From NCBI GenBank assembly GCA_002494645.1, contig DACE01000031.1, positions 11,707 to 75,706 of the forward strand: a stretch of DNA of 64,000 nt. The letters are read 5' to 3'. Positions 42,361 through 52,076 of this stretch are shown one piece after another. This stretch comes from Euryarchaeota archaeon UBA256. Lineage in GTDB: Archaea; Thermoplasmatota; Poseidoniia; Poseidoniales; Poseidoniaceae. A model generated the notes under the pieces. The model searched no databases and was not told the DNA's origin. It saw only the letters and a list, made by a program, of their open reading frames with translations. Positions within the stretch are counted from its first letter, which is position 1. The number at the start of each line of letters is the position of its first letter. Made by a program: the position numbers and the translations under genes.

Positions 42361-43014
42361 ATGGGAGAACCAAAGTTTTCACGACCAAAGTACGACACGC
42401 CATCCCATCCTTGGAAGGCACAGCGTATTGAAGAAGAACATGCAATGCGAGACAATCACGGTCTCAAAAACATGAAAGAGATTTGGAAGGCCAAGTCTCA
42501 ACTCCGTCGCCATCGACGCCAAGCAATGCGCCTCATCGGTATGGTTGATACCACCGAAGGTCACGGCAAGCGTGAGATGGAAGACCTCCTCCATTCACTT
42601 TACAGCAAAGGATTCATCGAATCCAATGCTGAACTTGGTGACATTCTTTCACTTTCCACTGAAGATGTGCTCTCTCGCCGTCTGCAAGCACAAGTCTACT
42701 ACAAGGGACTGGCATGCACCATGAAGCAAGCACGTCAATTGGTCGTACACGGTCAAATTTGCATCGGTGAACAAAAGGTCACCATCCCTTCCTACCCCGT
42801 ATCCCGTGATGAAGAAAACGAGCTCCGCTACCACCCTTCATCCGACCTCAACAACCCTGAACATGCGATTCGAAAGGCCATTGAAGGACGTCGAGAGATG
42901 GCTGAATATGCTGACGATGAAGTCGATCCGGTTGCTACACCAGAGTTCGCTGAAGAAGTGAAGGAAGCAGCAGAAGCATCCAACGAAGCAGTCAAGAAAG
43001 GAGGTGACGAGTGA
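42361..43014 (+). CDS. rps4: 30S ribosomal protein S4
   Basis: The 217-aa protein is the archaeal S4 (eukaryotic S9e): SRPKYDTPSHPWKAQRIEEE, AKSQLRRHRRQAMRLIG and the S4 RNA-binding domain VLSRRLQAQVYYKGLACTMK, ARQLVVHGQICIGEQ. The C-terminal 50 residues are acidic and alanine-rich, an extension beyond the usual archaeal length of about 170-180. S4 helps nucleate small-subunit assembly. It is 12 nt after S13 and overlaps S11 by 1 nt. Confidence 0.95.
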   Translation: MGEPKFSRPKYDTPSHPWKAQRIEEEHAMRDNHGLKNMKEIWKAKSQLRRHRRQAMRLIGMVDTTEGHGKREMEDLLHSLYSKGFIESNAELGDILSLSTEDVLSRRLQAQVYYKGLACTMKQARQLVVHGQICIGEQKVTIPSYPVSRDEENELRYHPSSDLNNPEHAIRKAIEGRREMAEYADDEVDPVATPEFAEEVKEAAEASNEAVKKGGDE

Positions 43015-43397
43015 TGTCCCGCAAGGCTATCGTCAACATCTTCAGTTCCTACAACAACATCTTGATGACAGCTACCGACCTTACCGGTGCCGAAACCATC
43101 ACCACCTGCAACGGTGGCGAAGTGGTCAAGGCTGGAAAGGACAAGGGTGGGCAATTCGCTGCTACTCGAGCCGCAGAACGCATGGCTGATGCTCTTCGAG
43201 ACAAAGAGTTCAACGAACTCATCGTCAAGTACCGCGCCCCTGGTGGTAACCAATCCAACAATACCGGGCCTGGCGCTCAGGCTGCTATCCGCGCTCTTAC
43301 TCGTGCTGGCATGACCATTACACGAATTGAAGATGTGACACCAATCGCACACGACGGCACCAAAAAGAAAGGTGGACGACGTGGACGACGTGTCTGA
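43014..43397 (+). CDS. rps11: 30S ribosomal protein S11
   Basis: The 127-aa protein is a typical archaeal S11 (S14e): IVNIFSSYNNILMTATDLTG, KAGKDKGGQFAATRAAERMA, IVKYRAPGGNQSNNTGPGA and the terminus IAHDGTKKKGGRRGRRV. It lies on the small-subunit platform near the decoding region. ATG 43014 uses the A of the S4 stop (TGATG), so initiation is coupled. Confidence 0.96.
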   Translation: MSRKAIVNIFSSYNNILMTATDLTGAETITTCNGGEVVKAGKDKGGQFAATRAAERMADALRDKEFNELIVKYRAPGGNQSNNTGPGAQAAIRALTRAGMTITRIEDVTPIAHDGTKKKGGRRGRRV

Positions 43398-43413
43398 TGA
43401 ATAGGTGATGAAG

Positions 43414-44346
43414 ATGAAGACCGAAATTGTAGAAGGATGGCCACAAGGTCACGAAATTCGAATTCTCATCAGCGAGACTGATTCTTCCCAAGTGAATGCA
43501 ATCCGTCGAGCACTCATTGCTGATGTCCCCAAGTTGGCCATCACGCGTGTTGACTTTTCACAAGGCGTGACGCAAGACAACAAAGGCGAAGTTGTTGAAT
43601 CTGTCAACGCACTTCCCGATGAAGTCATCGCTCACCGACTGGCCATGATCCCAATCCCAACCAACCTCGATGAAGGTCTTGTCTTCCCAGAAGACTGTGA
43701 CAACTGCCGAGATGTTGTTGAAAAGGACAAAGGGTGCCCCATGTGCCAAGTCCTCTACACGCTTTCTGCCCGAGGCCCTTCATCCGATGCTGAAGAAGAA
43801 CTCAAAACTGTTTTTGCTGGCGATATCACAACCATCTCCGACCCTGTCTTTGACATTCGTGAAGAACACAAGCAAATTCCTCTAACGGTTCTCTCCAAAG
43901 GCCAATTCCTTGAATTCTACGCATTTGCCGTTCTTGGCCGAGGCCGTGACCACGCCAAGTGGTCACCCGTTGCCGCTGTTGGATTCCGTCCTCAGCAAAT
44001 CGCTGTCCTCAACAAGCCAAAGAAGGCCAATGTGCTCTTCAACCTCGGCTTGACTACGACCGACGGAACCCCAATTGACGCCAAGTTATTTGGAAAGGAC
44101 AAGAAAGTCACCAACATCAACCACGTGATGGACCTTGAGAAGGCACTTCACCAAGTTGGAGCCGGCACAGGACGTGACGGCGACTTTGACCAAGCCATTA
44201 CCATGGAGAAGGTCGATGGTTCCTATGTCTTCGCTTACGAGACCGACGGAAGTCTTGACCCTGTGACTGCCTTCAACATGGCTCTTGATGAGCTCAGCAC
44301 TCGCTTTGACAACCTCAGCGAAGACCTTGCATCCGCTTTGGCTTGA
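43414..44346 (+). CDS. rpoD: DNA-directed RNA polymerase subunit D (Rpo3)
   Basis: The 310-aa protein is the archaeal counterpart of eukaryotic RPB3 and bacterial alpha. VNAIRRALIADVPKLAIT is the dimerisation motif, followed by LPDEVIAHRLAMIPIP. The inserted domain has four cysteines, C95, C98, C108 and C111 (DCDNCRDVVEKDKGCPMC), resembling the iron-sulfur or zinc site of archaeal D subunits. Rpo3 pairs with Rpo11 to nucleate polymerase assembly. ATG 43414 is chosen because AGGTG is 6 nt upstream; GTG 43405 and ATG 43408 are alternatives. Confidence 0.93.
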   Translation: MKTEIVEGWPQGHEIRILISETDSSQVNAIRRALIADVPKLAITRVDFSQGVTQDNKGEVVESVNALPDEVIAHRLAMIPIPTNLDEGLVFPEDCDNCRDVVEKDKGCPMCQVLYTLSARGPSSDAEEELKTVFAGDITTISDPVFDIREEHKQIPLTVLSKGQFLEFYAFAVLGRGRDHAKWSPVAAVGFRPQQIAVLNKPKKANVLFNLGLTTTDGTPIDAKLFGKDKKVTNINHVMDLEKALHQVGAGTGRDGDFDQAITMEKVDGSYVFAYETDGSLDPVTAFNMALDELSTRFDNLSEDLASALA

Positions 44347-44391
44347 TTGCAAAGCACGCAGGCTTCTTGAGCAAGGATGTGCTCTTCGCGC

Positions 44392-45468
44392 ATGATGGGC
44401 AACACGACTGAGGTCTGCGTCGGCGGACACATCACCTTGTTATTCTCCATTGACACCTCGGCACGCCTGCCAAGAAACCAAGGGAGCAGGGGAGCGGGAT
44501 TTACCATTGACCATGGTGTAAATCTCAAGGCTCAACTCTTCAAACATCACGATAGGTCTCTCCCCGAGAAAATGAACGGTATTGTCCCAGATGCTCGACA
44601 AAAAACGGGACGCCCCGAAGAAAGTGAAATCAGCATCGTCGACCGCCGTGGCGCCCACATTGAACAAAAATCACTCTACGAGGACATGATTGAAGCATGC
44701 CGCCATGCCCGTCTTCTACGAGAAGATGAATCACTTCATGTTGAGATTGCTCTCGACTGTCCAAGAAGTCAAGGATTCGGGATGTCTGCCTCAGGGCTGA
44801 TGGCCTTGGGTCAAGCTATTGAGGCATTGACGGGGCGGGGCGTCGCATCACAATACCTGAAAATCGCGCATCGGATTGAACGACAACACGGTTCAGGACT
44901 CGGAGATGTCCTTGGCTGTTCGGTGGGAGGCGTTGAGTTACGAATTCAACCTGGAGCCCCAAGTTGGCCGGGACACGCCGTTAGTTTTGATGCACCGACG
45001 CCCGTGCTTTTGATCTGGGAAGAATCTGAAGCAAGGCATACCTCAATCTACATCGATGATGAACAATGGCAAGCCTCCATCACCAAAGCGGGCGATGCAT
45101 GTGTGGAGGTCTTGGCTCAAAAGCCGTGGTCTGTGAAACAATGGCCTGAACTGTTGAAGCAATCCCGATTGTTTGCAGAAGCCTCGGGCCTCTTTGAAGA
45201 GCCGGTTCGAGCGCTGGTGTATCAAACGGTGATGGACAGCATGCTTGAACTCAATGTTCAGGGAACCTTAGCGGCCCGATTGTGCATGCTAGGGAACTCT
45301 GTCGTAGTATTGCCCCGACGCCTGGATGAACCGCTTGATTCGGAGTCATTGAAGCAGCTTGCAGACGTCATTGAAGCGCGTGGCTTGCACGTACTCATGT
45401 CGTCGATCTCACCAACTGTTAATCCGATTCAAGGCGCGCCAAATCAACTGGACTCGCATCGAGCATGA
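44392..45468 (+). CDS. Pantoate kinase (archaeal GHMP kinase)
   Basis: The protein (about 358 aa) fits the archaeal pantoate kinase family: the start VGGHITLLFSIDT, RNQGSRGAGFTIDHGVNL, the GHMP phosphate loop CPRSQGFGMSASGLMALG, HRIERQHGSGLGDVLGCSVGG and the pantoate-type LRIQPGAPSWPG. In archaea pantoate kinase and phosphopantothenate synthetase replace the bacterial route to 4'-phosphopantothenate and coenzyme A. The start is uncertain: ATG 44377, 44392 and 44395 all occur. The 3' end overlaps the convergent nuclease gene by 50 bp. Confidence 0.85.
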   Translation: MMGNTTEVCVGGHITLLFSIDTSARLPRNQGSRGAGFTIDHGVNLKAQLFKHHDRSLPEKMNGIVPDARQKTGRPEESEISIVDRRGAHIEQKSLYEDMIEACRHARLLREDESLHVEIALDCPRSQGFGMSASGLMALGQAIEALTGRGVASQYLKIAHRIERQHGSGLGDVLGCSVGGVELRIQPGAPSWPGHAVSFDAPTPVLLIWEESEARHTSIYIDDEQWQASITKAGDACVEVLAQKPWSVKQWPELLKQSRLFAEASGLFEEPVRALVYQTVMDSMLELNVQGTLAARLCMLGNSVVVLPRRLDEPLDSESLKQLADVIEARGLHVLMSSISPTVNPIQGAPNQLDSHRA

Positions 45469-46453
45469 GCACGCCGGGCATGTACAGATTTTCACTGAAG
45501 CCGTGTCGGAACACGATTGCTCCACTTCCCCACTCATCGATATAACGGTTCATTTGTTTACGCATTTTTTTGCGTTGAAAATCAACATCGGCTCCGTAGA
45601 AATGTTTCGCATCAATCCAAGCAATCGGTTCGCCGTTGATGTATACGTGGTCGAGAAAGAGCAAGTCTGGGGTACGAATTGGGCGGCCGTGTTCGGCCTT
45701 TTGCTCTTTGACCATCTCTGGTTGACGACGAAGGCGGACTCCTTTTTGCTCAAACCAATCAGCGAGGATGTCTTCGAACAAATCGGCTCGGACTTGAACC
45801 TCGGATTGGTCTACATTTGAAACTCGGTCGGCCGCTTCAGCGGCTTCAAACTCTTCACGCTCTCTGGCCTTCATCGAGGAAGGTTCACGAAGACTTTCTT
45901 TGATTTTCTTCTTCGACCACCCAATGGCCTCAAGCACCACGCGAAAGATGTTCATGGGGGGAAAGTCGTAGCGTTGTGACAGTTCGATGATGGATGTTCC
46001 TGCACGGTAATGTCGAGCGAGTTCTCTGCTTTTTGACTTGAGACGTCCATGCGAGTAAACGGTTTTTTGCTGTAGCAGGGCTGAACGAAGCGAAAGCGCC
46101 TGGTCAAGCGTCATGTTCTCAGCGTCAACAAAAGCTCCGATTTCATCAACGCGTTCGTCCTCAAGCCAACCAAATTGCCCTCGTTGAACCACCTCACCCG
46201 CTACTTTTTCTTCCGTTGAAAGAGGTACAGGATTCAATTCCCATTTAAAATCAAAATGTTTCGGAGCCTCCACCGATTCTGGGAAGGCCATTGGTGGAGG
46301 TGAACGTTGAAAACGGGCTTCGGCTCGTTCATTCATCGTTTTGGCTTCCGCTGCCGACCGTTCAACAAGGTGAGGGCGAGATGGCCCCCCGTATCGTTTT
46401 GGTCGTGACGAGCGCCGTCGGGAGGAGTTATTGTTGTTTGAGGGACGACCCAT
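45419..46453 (-). CDS. TPD-domain nuclease-like protein (CDIN1/C15orf41 homologue)
   Basis: The 344-aa protein has a C-terminal domain with the TPD motif TPDLLFLDHVYINGEPIAWI followed by DAKHFYGADVDFQRKK, the D...D-x-K pattern of PD-(D/E)xK restriction-fold nucleases, as in human CDIN1. The middle region has HTH-like helices (ELARHYRAGTSIIELSQRYDF and FRVVLEAIGWSKKKIKESL), also shared with CDIN1-type proteins. The N-terminus is basic and low in complexity. Archaeal homologues are known but their substrate is not. It is convergent with pantoate kinase. Confidence 0.75.
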   Translation of the reverse strand: MGRPSNNNNSSRRRSSRPKRYGGPSRPHLVERSAAEAKTMNERAEARFQRSPPPMAFPESVEAPKHFDFKWELNPVPLSTEEKVAGEVVQRGQFGWLEDERVDEIGAFVDAENMTLDQALSLRSALLQQKTVYSHGRLKSKSRELARHYRAGTSIIELSQRYDFPPMNIFRVVLEAIGWSKKKIKESLREPSSMKAREREEFEAAEAADRVSNVDQSEVQVRADLFEDILADWFEQKGVRLRRQPEMVKEQKAEHGRPIRTPDLLFLDHVYINGEPIAWIDAKHFYGADVDFQRKKMRKQMNRYIDEWGSGAIVFRHGFSENLYMPGVLMLDASPVDLARLESD

Positions 46454-46550
46454 GATGCCTTGTTGAAGGCGACACTCAATGAAACCTCGCCTCAGTTACA
46501 AAAATTATCTGCCGCGAGCAATTATTACGGAAAAGCGTTCTCATCACATC

Positions 46551-49232
46551 ATGCGCATCCTCGTATGCACCCTGTTGACTGGCCTCATGCTCTGTTTGAG
46601 TTTCGCCCATACCGCTACGTGGGTGACTGAAGAGGAATATCTCATCGATGAAAGTGTGATGAAAAGTACGGAAAACAACACGACAGGATGGTTAGCCGGT
46701 GCGGGGGGTTTGAGTGGAGAGTCGATCAGCAGCCTCATTCCGCTCAACGATGGAACTATGCTGGTCGTTGGCTCGTTTGAGCAAACCATTGATTTTTATG
46801 GAGACGTTCCTGGTTTTTCGAGCAATGATTCTTTGTTTGGAGAAGATATGTTTCTTGGCTGGATCGCCGATAACGGCAGTTGGGTTCAAACGTCATCCGC
46901 AAGCAGCACTGGCCTTGACTCAATTACACATGCCGGCCAACTCAGTGACGGAAGCATCGTCGTTGCTGGTATGTACTGCGGCATGACGCTCGGTGATCCA
47001 TGCAACCTCACGTTGGGCGAATTGGACCCGCTCAACAAGTCACAGGATGACCATGAAGACGGCGTCTTTGTAGCAGCCATTCAATCCGATGGGACTTGGC
47101 TTTGGTCCAAAGGATTCTCCAATGAATTCCAAATGGGCGTAACCGACCTCATGGTCACAGAAATGGATGAGATCCATCTCGCTCTGCTCCATCGCGGGGA
47201 GTTGGTTTCGGGCAACGTCAGTTCACCGGGAAGCCTCACTGAAGAACAAGTCGCCGTTATTGGTATGGATTCTACGGGACAACACCTCTTCATGCACAAC
47301 GTCTTTTCCCCCCAACCCATTGAAGATGCTACGGCACTTTGTGCTGACGGATTGGGCAACCACTACATCGCTGTGACCTATCTTGAAGCCGTTATCTTTG
47401 GAGACGGTGAAGTGGAAGGTACGCTCGGAGACGGGGCGAACATTGGAGTGGGTCAATACGACAACAGCGGATGGATTTGGTCGACAGGAGCCGCGGGCCC
47501 GGCCGATGCCTCGGTTGCAGACTGTCAGGGGCATCTGGCGGGCGGAGTGACCGTGGTTGGGGACTATCTTGGGAACATGACTTTTGGTGAACTTGAACTC
47601 CAAGCAGCCGTATGGATTGACTTCTTTGAAGCGCAGGTCTCATCAATGGGAGCCTGGACTGATGTGAGCGGCTATGGAGGCAACGGTGCTGACCATGTGA
47701 CTGCCCTTCACCTCTCGGCGCAAGGCGATTCACTCCTTCTGGGAAAAACAACGGGTAGCATCACCTTTGGTGAATTCGACCTCACTGATATTGACGGCAT
47801 CAATGACGGGAATCACTACGACCTCTTCCTCGCCAAACACCAACCTGATGGGACATGGGATTGGGCAGTGTCCGCTGGCGGTAGTGGAAATGACCTTCCA
47901 AGTGCACTCTCAATGAATTCAAACGGTTCACCCGTGGTGGCCTTCAAATCAAATGCTGACAGCACCTATGGCAGCCATGACTTTGACCAACGGAATAACT
48001 ACGACATCGGTATTTGGATGTATGAAACCGACCTTGACGCTGACGGAATTCTTGATGGAGTTGACAATTGTCCGAAGATACCCAATACAGATCAGTTGAA
48101 TTTCGATAATGACCCCTTCGGCGATATCTGTGATGACGATGACGACGAAGACGGCATCATGGATACTTCAGACGATTGCCCCTTCGGAGACATCGGATGG
48201 GGGTCGAATGCTCTAACCGACCATGATGACGATGGATGCCGTGACCTCACTGAAGATTATGATGATGATGAGGATGGCGTTTTCGATACCGATGACCTCT
48301 GCCCGCGCGGCCCTCTTGGTTGGGTTTCGACTTCTGAAAATGACATTGAAGGCGATGGATGTTCTGATGAAGACAACGATGGCGATGGTTTTGTCGACCA
48401 GCAGGACAATTGTCCAGATGTTTCCAATCCAACACAAACAGACCTCGATAACGATGGAATCGGTGACGCCTGTGACCTTGACAAGGACGGCGATGGCATC
48501 AACGTCCCAGATGACAAGTGTCCACATGACATCAATCCCTGGCAGTCAGATATCACCAACGATTACGACCAAGACGGATGTTTGGATGCAACCATGGATG
48601 AAGACGATGATGGTGACGGGGTTGATGATAGCGATGATGGGTGTCTTTTGGGAGAAAAGGGTTGGGCTGCAAACGCTTCTCAGGTCGACCATGATGGCGA
48701 TGGGTGTTTGGATGAAACCGAAGACAAGGATGATGATGCTGACGGAGTCTTGGATACCAACGACCGTTGCCCACGAGGATTCATCGGTGTGGCACAAACG
48801 GGGCAGGATGGCGATGGCGACGGATGCATCGACGCTGTTGAAGATGATGATGACGATCAGGACGGTGTGCTTGATCCGCTCGATGTCTGTCCAAATTCAG
48901 ACCCTGCCGACCAAATCAATTTGAACGGTTGCAGTCAATTCCAGTTGGATGATGACGGCGACGGTGTGTTCAATGCCTTTGATTTCTGCCTCAATACGGC
49001 GACGAATGTCATCGTTGACCAGCAAGGCTGCCAAACAGGTACAGTCACGCCGTCCAGTCAAGATGACGATGGGGGGATTGGTCTAGCAGGATACATCTTC
49101 ATCATTGCCGGGCTGGTTCTCCTTTGGGCCTTTGTGAACGGCAATCAACGAGTAGGGCCACGTCTGCCGCCTTCAAACCAAGGAAAGGTGGCTCCTGCCA
49201 TCAGCACGACCGTTTCGCAAAGCGAAGAATGA
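46551..49232 (+). CDS. Surface protein with beta-propeller-like region, thrombospondin type-3 repeats and C-terminal membrane anchor
   Basis: The 893-aa protein starts with a signal peptide (MRILVCTLLTGLMLCLSFAH). Residues about 30-500 hold repeated units of the form DGTMLVVGSFEQTIDF, DGSIVVAGMYCGMTLGD and GDSLLLGKTTGSITFGE ending in W-x-W-x-x-x, which look like beta-propeller blades. Residues about 505-840 are thrombospondin type-3 calcium-binding repeats (DADGILDGVDNCPKIPNTD and many D-x-D-x-D-G-x-x-D units). A transmembrane helix (AGYIFIIAGLVLLWAFVNG) and short tail end the protein. ATG 46551 is used because a TATA-like AAAAATTATC at about 46499-46508 makes the upstream ATG unlikely. Probably involved in adhesion or surface structure. 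Confidence 0.82.
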   Translation: MRILVCTLLTGLMLCLSFAHTATWVTEEEYLIDESVMKSTENNTTGWLAGAGGLSGESISSLIPLNDGTMLVVGSFEQTIDFYGDVPGFSSNDSLFGEDMFLGWIADNGSWVQTSSASSTGLDSITHAGQLSDGSIVVAGMYCGMTLGDPCNLTLGELDPLNKSQDDHEDGVFVAAIQSDGTWLWSKGFSNEFQMGVTDLMVTEMDEIHLALLHRGELVSGNVSSPGSLTEEQVAVIGMDSTGQHLFMHNVFSPQPIEDATALCADGLGNHYIAVTYLEAVIFGDGEVEGTLGDGANIGVGQYDNSGWIWSTGAAGPADASVADCQGHLAGGVTVVGDYLGNMTFGELELQAAVWIDFFEAQVSSMGAWTDVSGYGGNGADHVTALHLSAQGDSLLLGKTTGSITFGEFDLTDIDGINDGNHYDLFLAKHQPDGTWDWAVSAGGSGNDLPSALSMNSNGSPVVAFKSNADSTYGSHDFDQRNNYDIGIWMYETDLDADGILDGVDNCPKIPNTDQLNFDNDPFGDICDDDDDEDGIMDTSDDCPFGDIGWGSNALTDHDDDGCRDLTEDYDDDEDGVFDTDDLCPRGPLGWVSTSENDIEGDGCSDEDNDGDGFVDQQDNCPDVSNPTQTDLDNDGIGDACDLDKDGDGINVPDDKCPHDINPWQSDITNDYDQDGCLDATMDEDDDGDGVDDSDDGCLLGEKGWAANASQVDHDGDGCLDETEDKDDDADGVLDTNDRCPRGFIGVAQTGQDGDGDGCIDAVEDDDDDQDGVLDPLDVCPNSDPADQINLNGCSQFQLDDDGDGVFNAFDFCLNTATNVIVDQQGCQTGTVTPSSQDDDGGIGLAGYIFIIAGLVLLWAFVNGNQRVGPRLPPSNQGKVAPAISTTVSQSEE

Positions 49233-52064
49233 TCACAAATAGACGACAGCGGGGGAAAGCGGCATCGCTGAGCCTGCCCGTCCGGTAGTGTCTGCTTCGC
49301 CCTCACCTTCGACAACATGGACGTTGTTGAGGTCCAGTTCGGCGGCGATAAAATCACTGGCCGCAGTAAGAACTCCTTCTTCGTCAAGTGTTGAACAAAT
49401 GACTTCGCGAGACGTATCGTCCCACTTGAACACCTGCGGTAGCATCTTCTTGCCCCAAAAGCCCATGATTTCGCCCATACGTTCACCCTGAGCAATCGGC
49501 ATTTCTTTGAGCAGGGGCATGAATTGTTTTGGATGGCCTCCTTCAACGATAAAATTCAACGCTGCCTGAGCTAGCCTTCGTTTCCACGACGGGCTCACCA
49601 CGATGGTTGCCTCACGAGCGGGTTGTCCGAGATGACGTTCGGCAACACCCTTGATTTTGCGAGCTTGTTCAAGGAAATCACGTATGTATTGTTCTCCAGC
49701 GAGGTTCACCTGTGCCTCAGTCGTAGCGTCGCTCGGGAGTGGCATAAGGCTTGATGACACAAAACCGTCTGTTGAAGCGATACCTTCCCACCATTCTTCG
49801 GCAAGATGAGGGGTTGAAGTTGAAATCATTTGAGCCCAAACGGGAAGCATCTTTCTTGCGATGTCTCCATTGAGACCACCTCGGCGTGTGTACCAATTGA
49901 TGTCCTTGATGATTTCAAAGTGAGAAATCTCAACAGCCCGACGAAGGTCATAATCCTCCATTGCAGCAATAAATTCACGGCGGCGTTGCTCAAAACGTGC
50001 TTCGAGCCATTCGTCCATTGGACCTTCGCCCCCATCCCATTCAGCCAAGAGTTCTGGAATGCCTTGCAATTGCAAAACGACGCGATGGTTCGCTTCAAGG
50101 GCGGTGTCTGACCAGTCCATACCTGCGGTAGGATTGGCTGCGAAGAGAATGAAAAGGCGAACTGTATCTGCTCCAAAACGTTCAATCATGTCTTCGGGAG
50201 AGACGGTGTTCCCAGTTGATTTACTCATTTTTGCCGAACGTGAGCCGAGTTCCTTGGCGCAATGAGGGCAGGGGGAGCCGACGGCGTGGTCAACGGTGTG
50301 GGTTACGCCACAATCTGCACAATAGGGGGCCGCCTTGTTGACCATCCCTTGACAAAGTAACTCATTGAAGGGTTCATCGATGGTAGTGAGGCCCATATCG
50401 CGAAGTGCTTTGGTCATGAATCTCGCGTAGATGAGGTGCATTTGTGCGTGCTCGATGCCTCCACAGTAGAAGTCGACTTGCATCCAATGGTCGGCCATTG
50501 CTTTTGCAAAGGCTTTCGTACCGTTGCTGGGGTCCGTGTAGCGTAAGAAATACCATGAGGAATCGATGAAAGTATCCATCGTATCGGTTTCTCTGCGACC
50601 ATCTTTTCCGCATGTCGGACAGGGTGTATGGAGGAAAGATGTTGAGGTTTCAAGAGGGTTGCCTTCACCAACAAAGACGACGTCTCGGGGCAATACTACG
50701 GGGAGGTCTTCATCTGGAACGGGAACGGTTCCACAATCATCGCAGTAAATCACGGGGATTGGCGTGCCCCAGTAACGTTGGCGGGAGATAAGCCAAGGGC
50801 GCAATTTCCAATTCACCTTTTGGTGACCGCGCCCGGCAGCCTCCAATGCTTCACATACAGCATCTCGTGCATCCTTACCATAACGCCCGTCGAAACCCTC
50901 AATTGGACTGTTGACCATCCATCCGTCGTCCACTTCGGCTTTCTTGAGTTCACCATCGGATGGGCCGTTTTCCTCCATTACCAAAACACGACGGATCGGG
51001 ATGCCGTATTGGGTTGCAAAATCAAAATCCCGTTCATCGTGAGCGGGTACGGCCATTACTGCACCGGTACCGTAGGTTGCGATCACAAAGTTGCCAATCC
51101 AGATCGGTATTCGCTCATCTGTAAGCGGATGAATGGCATAGGACCCGGAGAACATTCCCTTCTTCTTATTCATGTTCTTAATTCGGTCGAATTCAGCCAT
51201 GCTTGATATTTCATCGTACAACATCTTCCATTCGCCTTCATGCTCTGTTCCTTTGACCAACCTTTCAGCCAAGGGATGTTCCGGAGCCAATGTCACGAAG
51301 GTGGCCCCGAAGAGTGTATCTGGACGCGTGGTGAACACTTCGATGGTTTCATCGTGGCCTTCAAGGCCAAATTGGATGTTGGCACCCTCTGAGCGGCCCA
51401 ACCAATCTCGTTGAAGCGATTTGACATTCTCTGGGAAATCAATGGTATCTAATCCGTCAAGAAGTTCTTGGCAATATGCTGGAGTGTCAAGGAACCATTG
51501 GTTCATTTCTTTTTGTTCAACCGGGCCATTGCAACGCCAGCAACGACCTGCCTTGACCTGTTCGTTGGCAAGGACCGTATTGCAGGCCTCACACCAATTC
51601 ACGGGTGCGTGTTCACGACGAGCAAGTCCGTTTTCCATGAACTTCGTGAAGAACCATTGATTCCATTTGTAATAGTGAGGGTCATGGCTCTTGAGCACAC
51701 GTCCCCAATCGTAAGAGAACCCCATTCGTTTGATCTGCTCGGTGATGGATGCCATGTTTCGCTCTGTAATTTCGTGGGGGTGACCTCCCTCGGCGATGGC
51801 TGCGTTTTCGGCAGGCATCCCAAAGGAGTCAAAACCCATTGGATACAGGACGTCAAATCCCATAAGACGCTTAAATCGGGCAACTGCATCTCCGATGGAG
51901 TAATTTCGCACGTGCCCCATGTGCATTTTCCCTGACGGATAGGGGTACATCTCGAGGCAATAAAAGGAAGGTTTTCCTTCGGTAATGACGGCTTCAAAGA
52001 GCGAGGCGTCAGACCATTTTTTTTGCCAAGCGACTTCATCGACGGGTGTTAATTCGCTTACCAT
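49233..52064 (-). CDS. leuS: Leucyl-tRNA synthetase, bacterial type
   Basis: The 943-aa protein is a class I synthetase. The HIGH-type motif is YPYPSGKMHMGHVRNYSIGD (about 40-59) and the KMSKS motif, with STGN following, lies near 611. GFDVLYPMGFDSFGMPAENA, the editing-domain TTRPDTLFGATFVTLAPEHP and MDTFIDSSWYFLRYTDP are all of the bacterial LeuRS pattern. Two zinc-type clusters occur (CEACNTVLANEQVKAGRCWRC; CDDCG...CPTC). It charges tRNA-Leu and proofreads it. Most archaea have a different, archaeal-type enzyme, so this gene was probably acquired from bacteria. The stop shares the palindrome TGATCA with the upstream convergent gene. Confidence 0.95.
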   Translation of the reverse strand: MVSELTPVDEVAWQKKWSDASLFEAVITEGKPSFYCLEMYPYPSGKMHMGHVRNYSIGDAVARFKRLMGFDVLYPMGFDSFGMPAENAAIAEGGHPHEITERNMASITEQIKRMGFSYDWGRVLKSHDPHYYKWNQWFFTKFMENGLARREHAPVNWCEACNTVLANEQVKAGRCWRCNGPVEQKEMNQWFLDTPAYCQELLDGLDTIDFPENVKSLQRDWLGRSEGANIQFGLEGHDETIEVFTTRPDTLFGATFVTLAPEHPLAERLVKGTEHEGEWKMLYDEISSMAEFDRIKNMNKKKGMFSGSYAIHPLTDERIPIWIGNFVIATYGTGAVMAVPAHDERDFDFATQYGIPIRRVLVMEENGPSDGELKKAEVDDGWMVNSPIEGFDGRYGKDARDAVCEALEAAGRGHQKVNWKLRPWLISRQRYWGTPIPVIYCDDCGTVPVPDEDLPVVLPRDVVFVGEGNPLETSTSFLHTPCPTCGKDGRRETDTMDTFIDSSWYFLRYTDPSNGTKAFAKAMADHWMQVDFYCGGIEHAQMHLIYARFMTKALRDMGLTTIDEPFNELLCQGMVNKAAPYCADCGVTHTVDHAVGSPCPHCAKELGSRSAKMSKSTGNTVSPEDMIERFGADTVRLFILFAANPTAGMDWSDTALEANHRVVLQLQGIPELLAEWDGGEGPMDEWLEARFEQRRREFIAAMEDYDLRRAVEISHFEIIKDINWYTRRGGLNGDIARKMLPVWAQMISTSTPHLAEEWWEGIASTDGFVSSSLMPLPSDATTEAQVNLAGEQYIRDFLEQARKIKGVAERHLGQPAREATIVVSPSWKRRLAQAALNFIVEGGHPKQFMPLLKEMPIAQGERMGEIMGFWGKKMLPQVFKWDDTSREVICSTLDEEGVLTAASDFIAAELDLNNVHVVEGEGEADTTGRAGSAMPLSPAVVYL

Positions 52065-52076
52065 TAGCCTTCACCG

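Noticed and set aside
48031..49000. Long open frames on both strands and a DNA-level tandem repeat in the aspartate-rich region
   Set aside because: They come from the GAY codon bias of thrombospondin type-3 repeats; it is a protein repeat and not a CRISPR or satellite.
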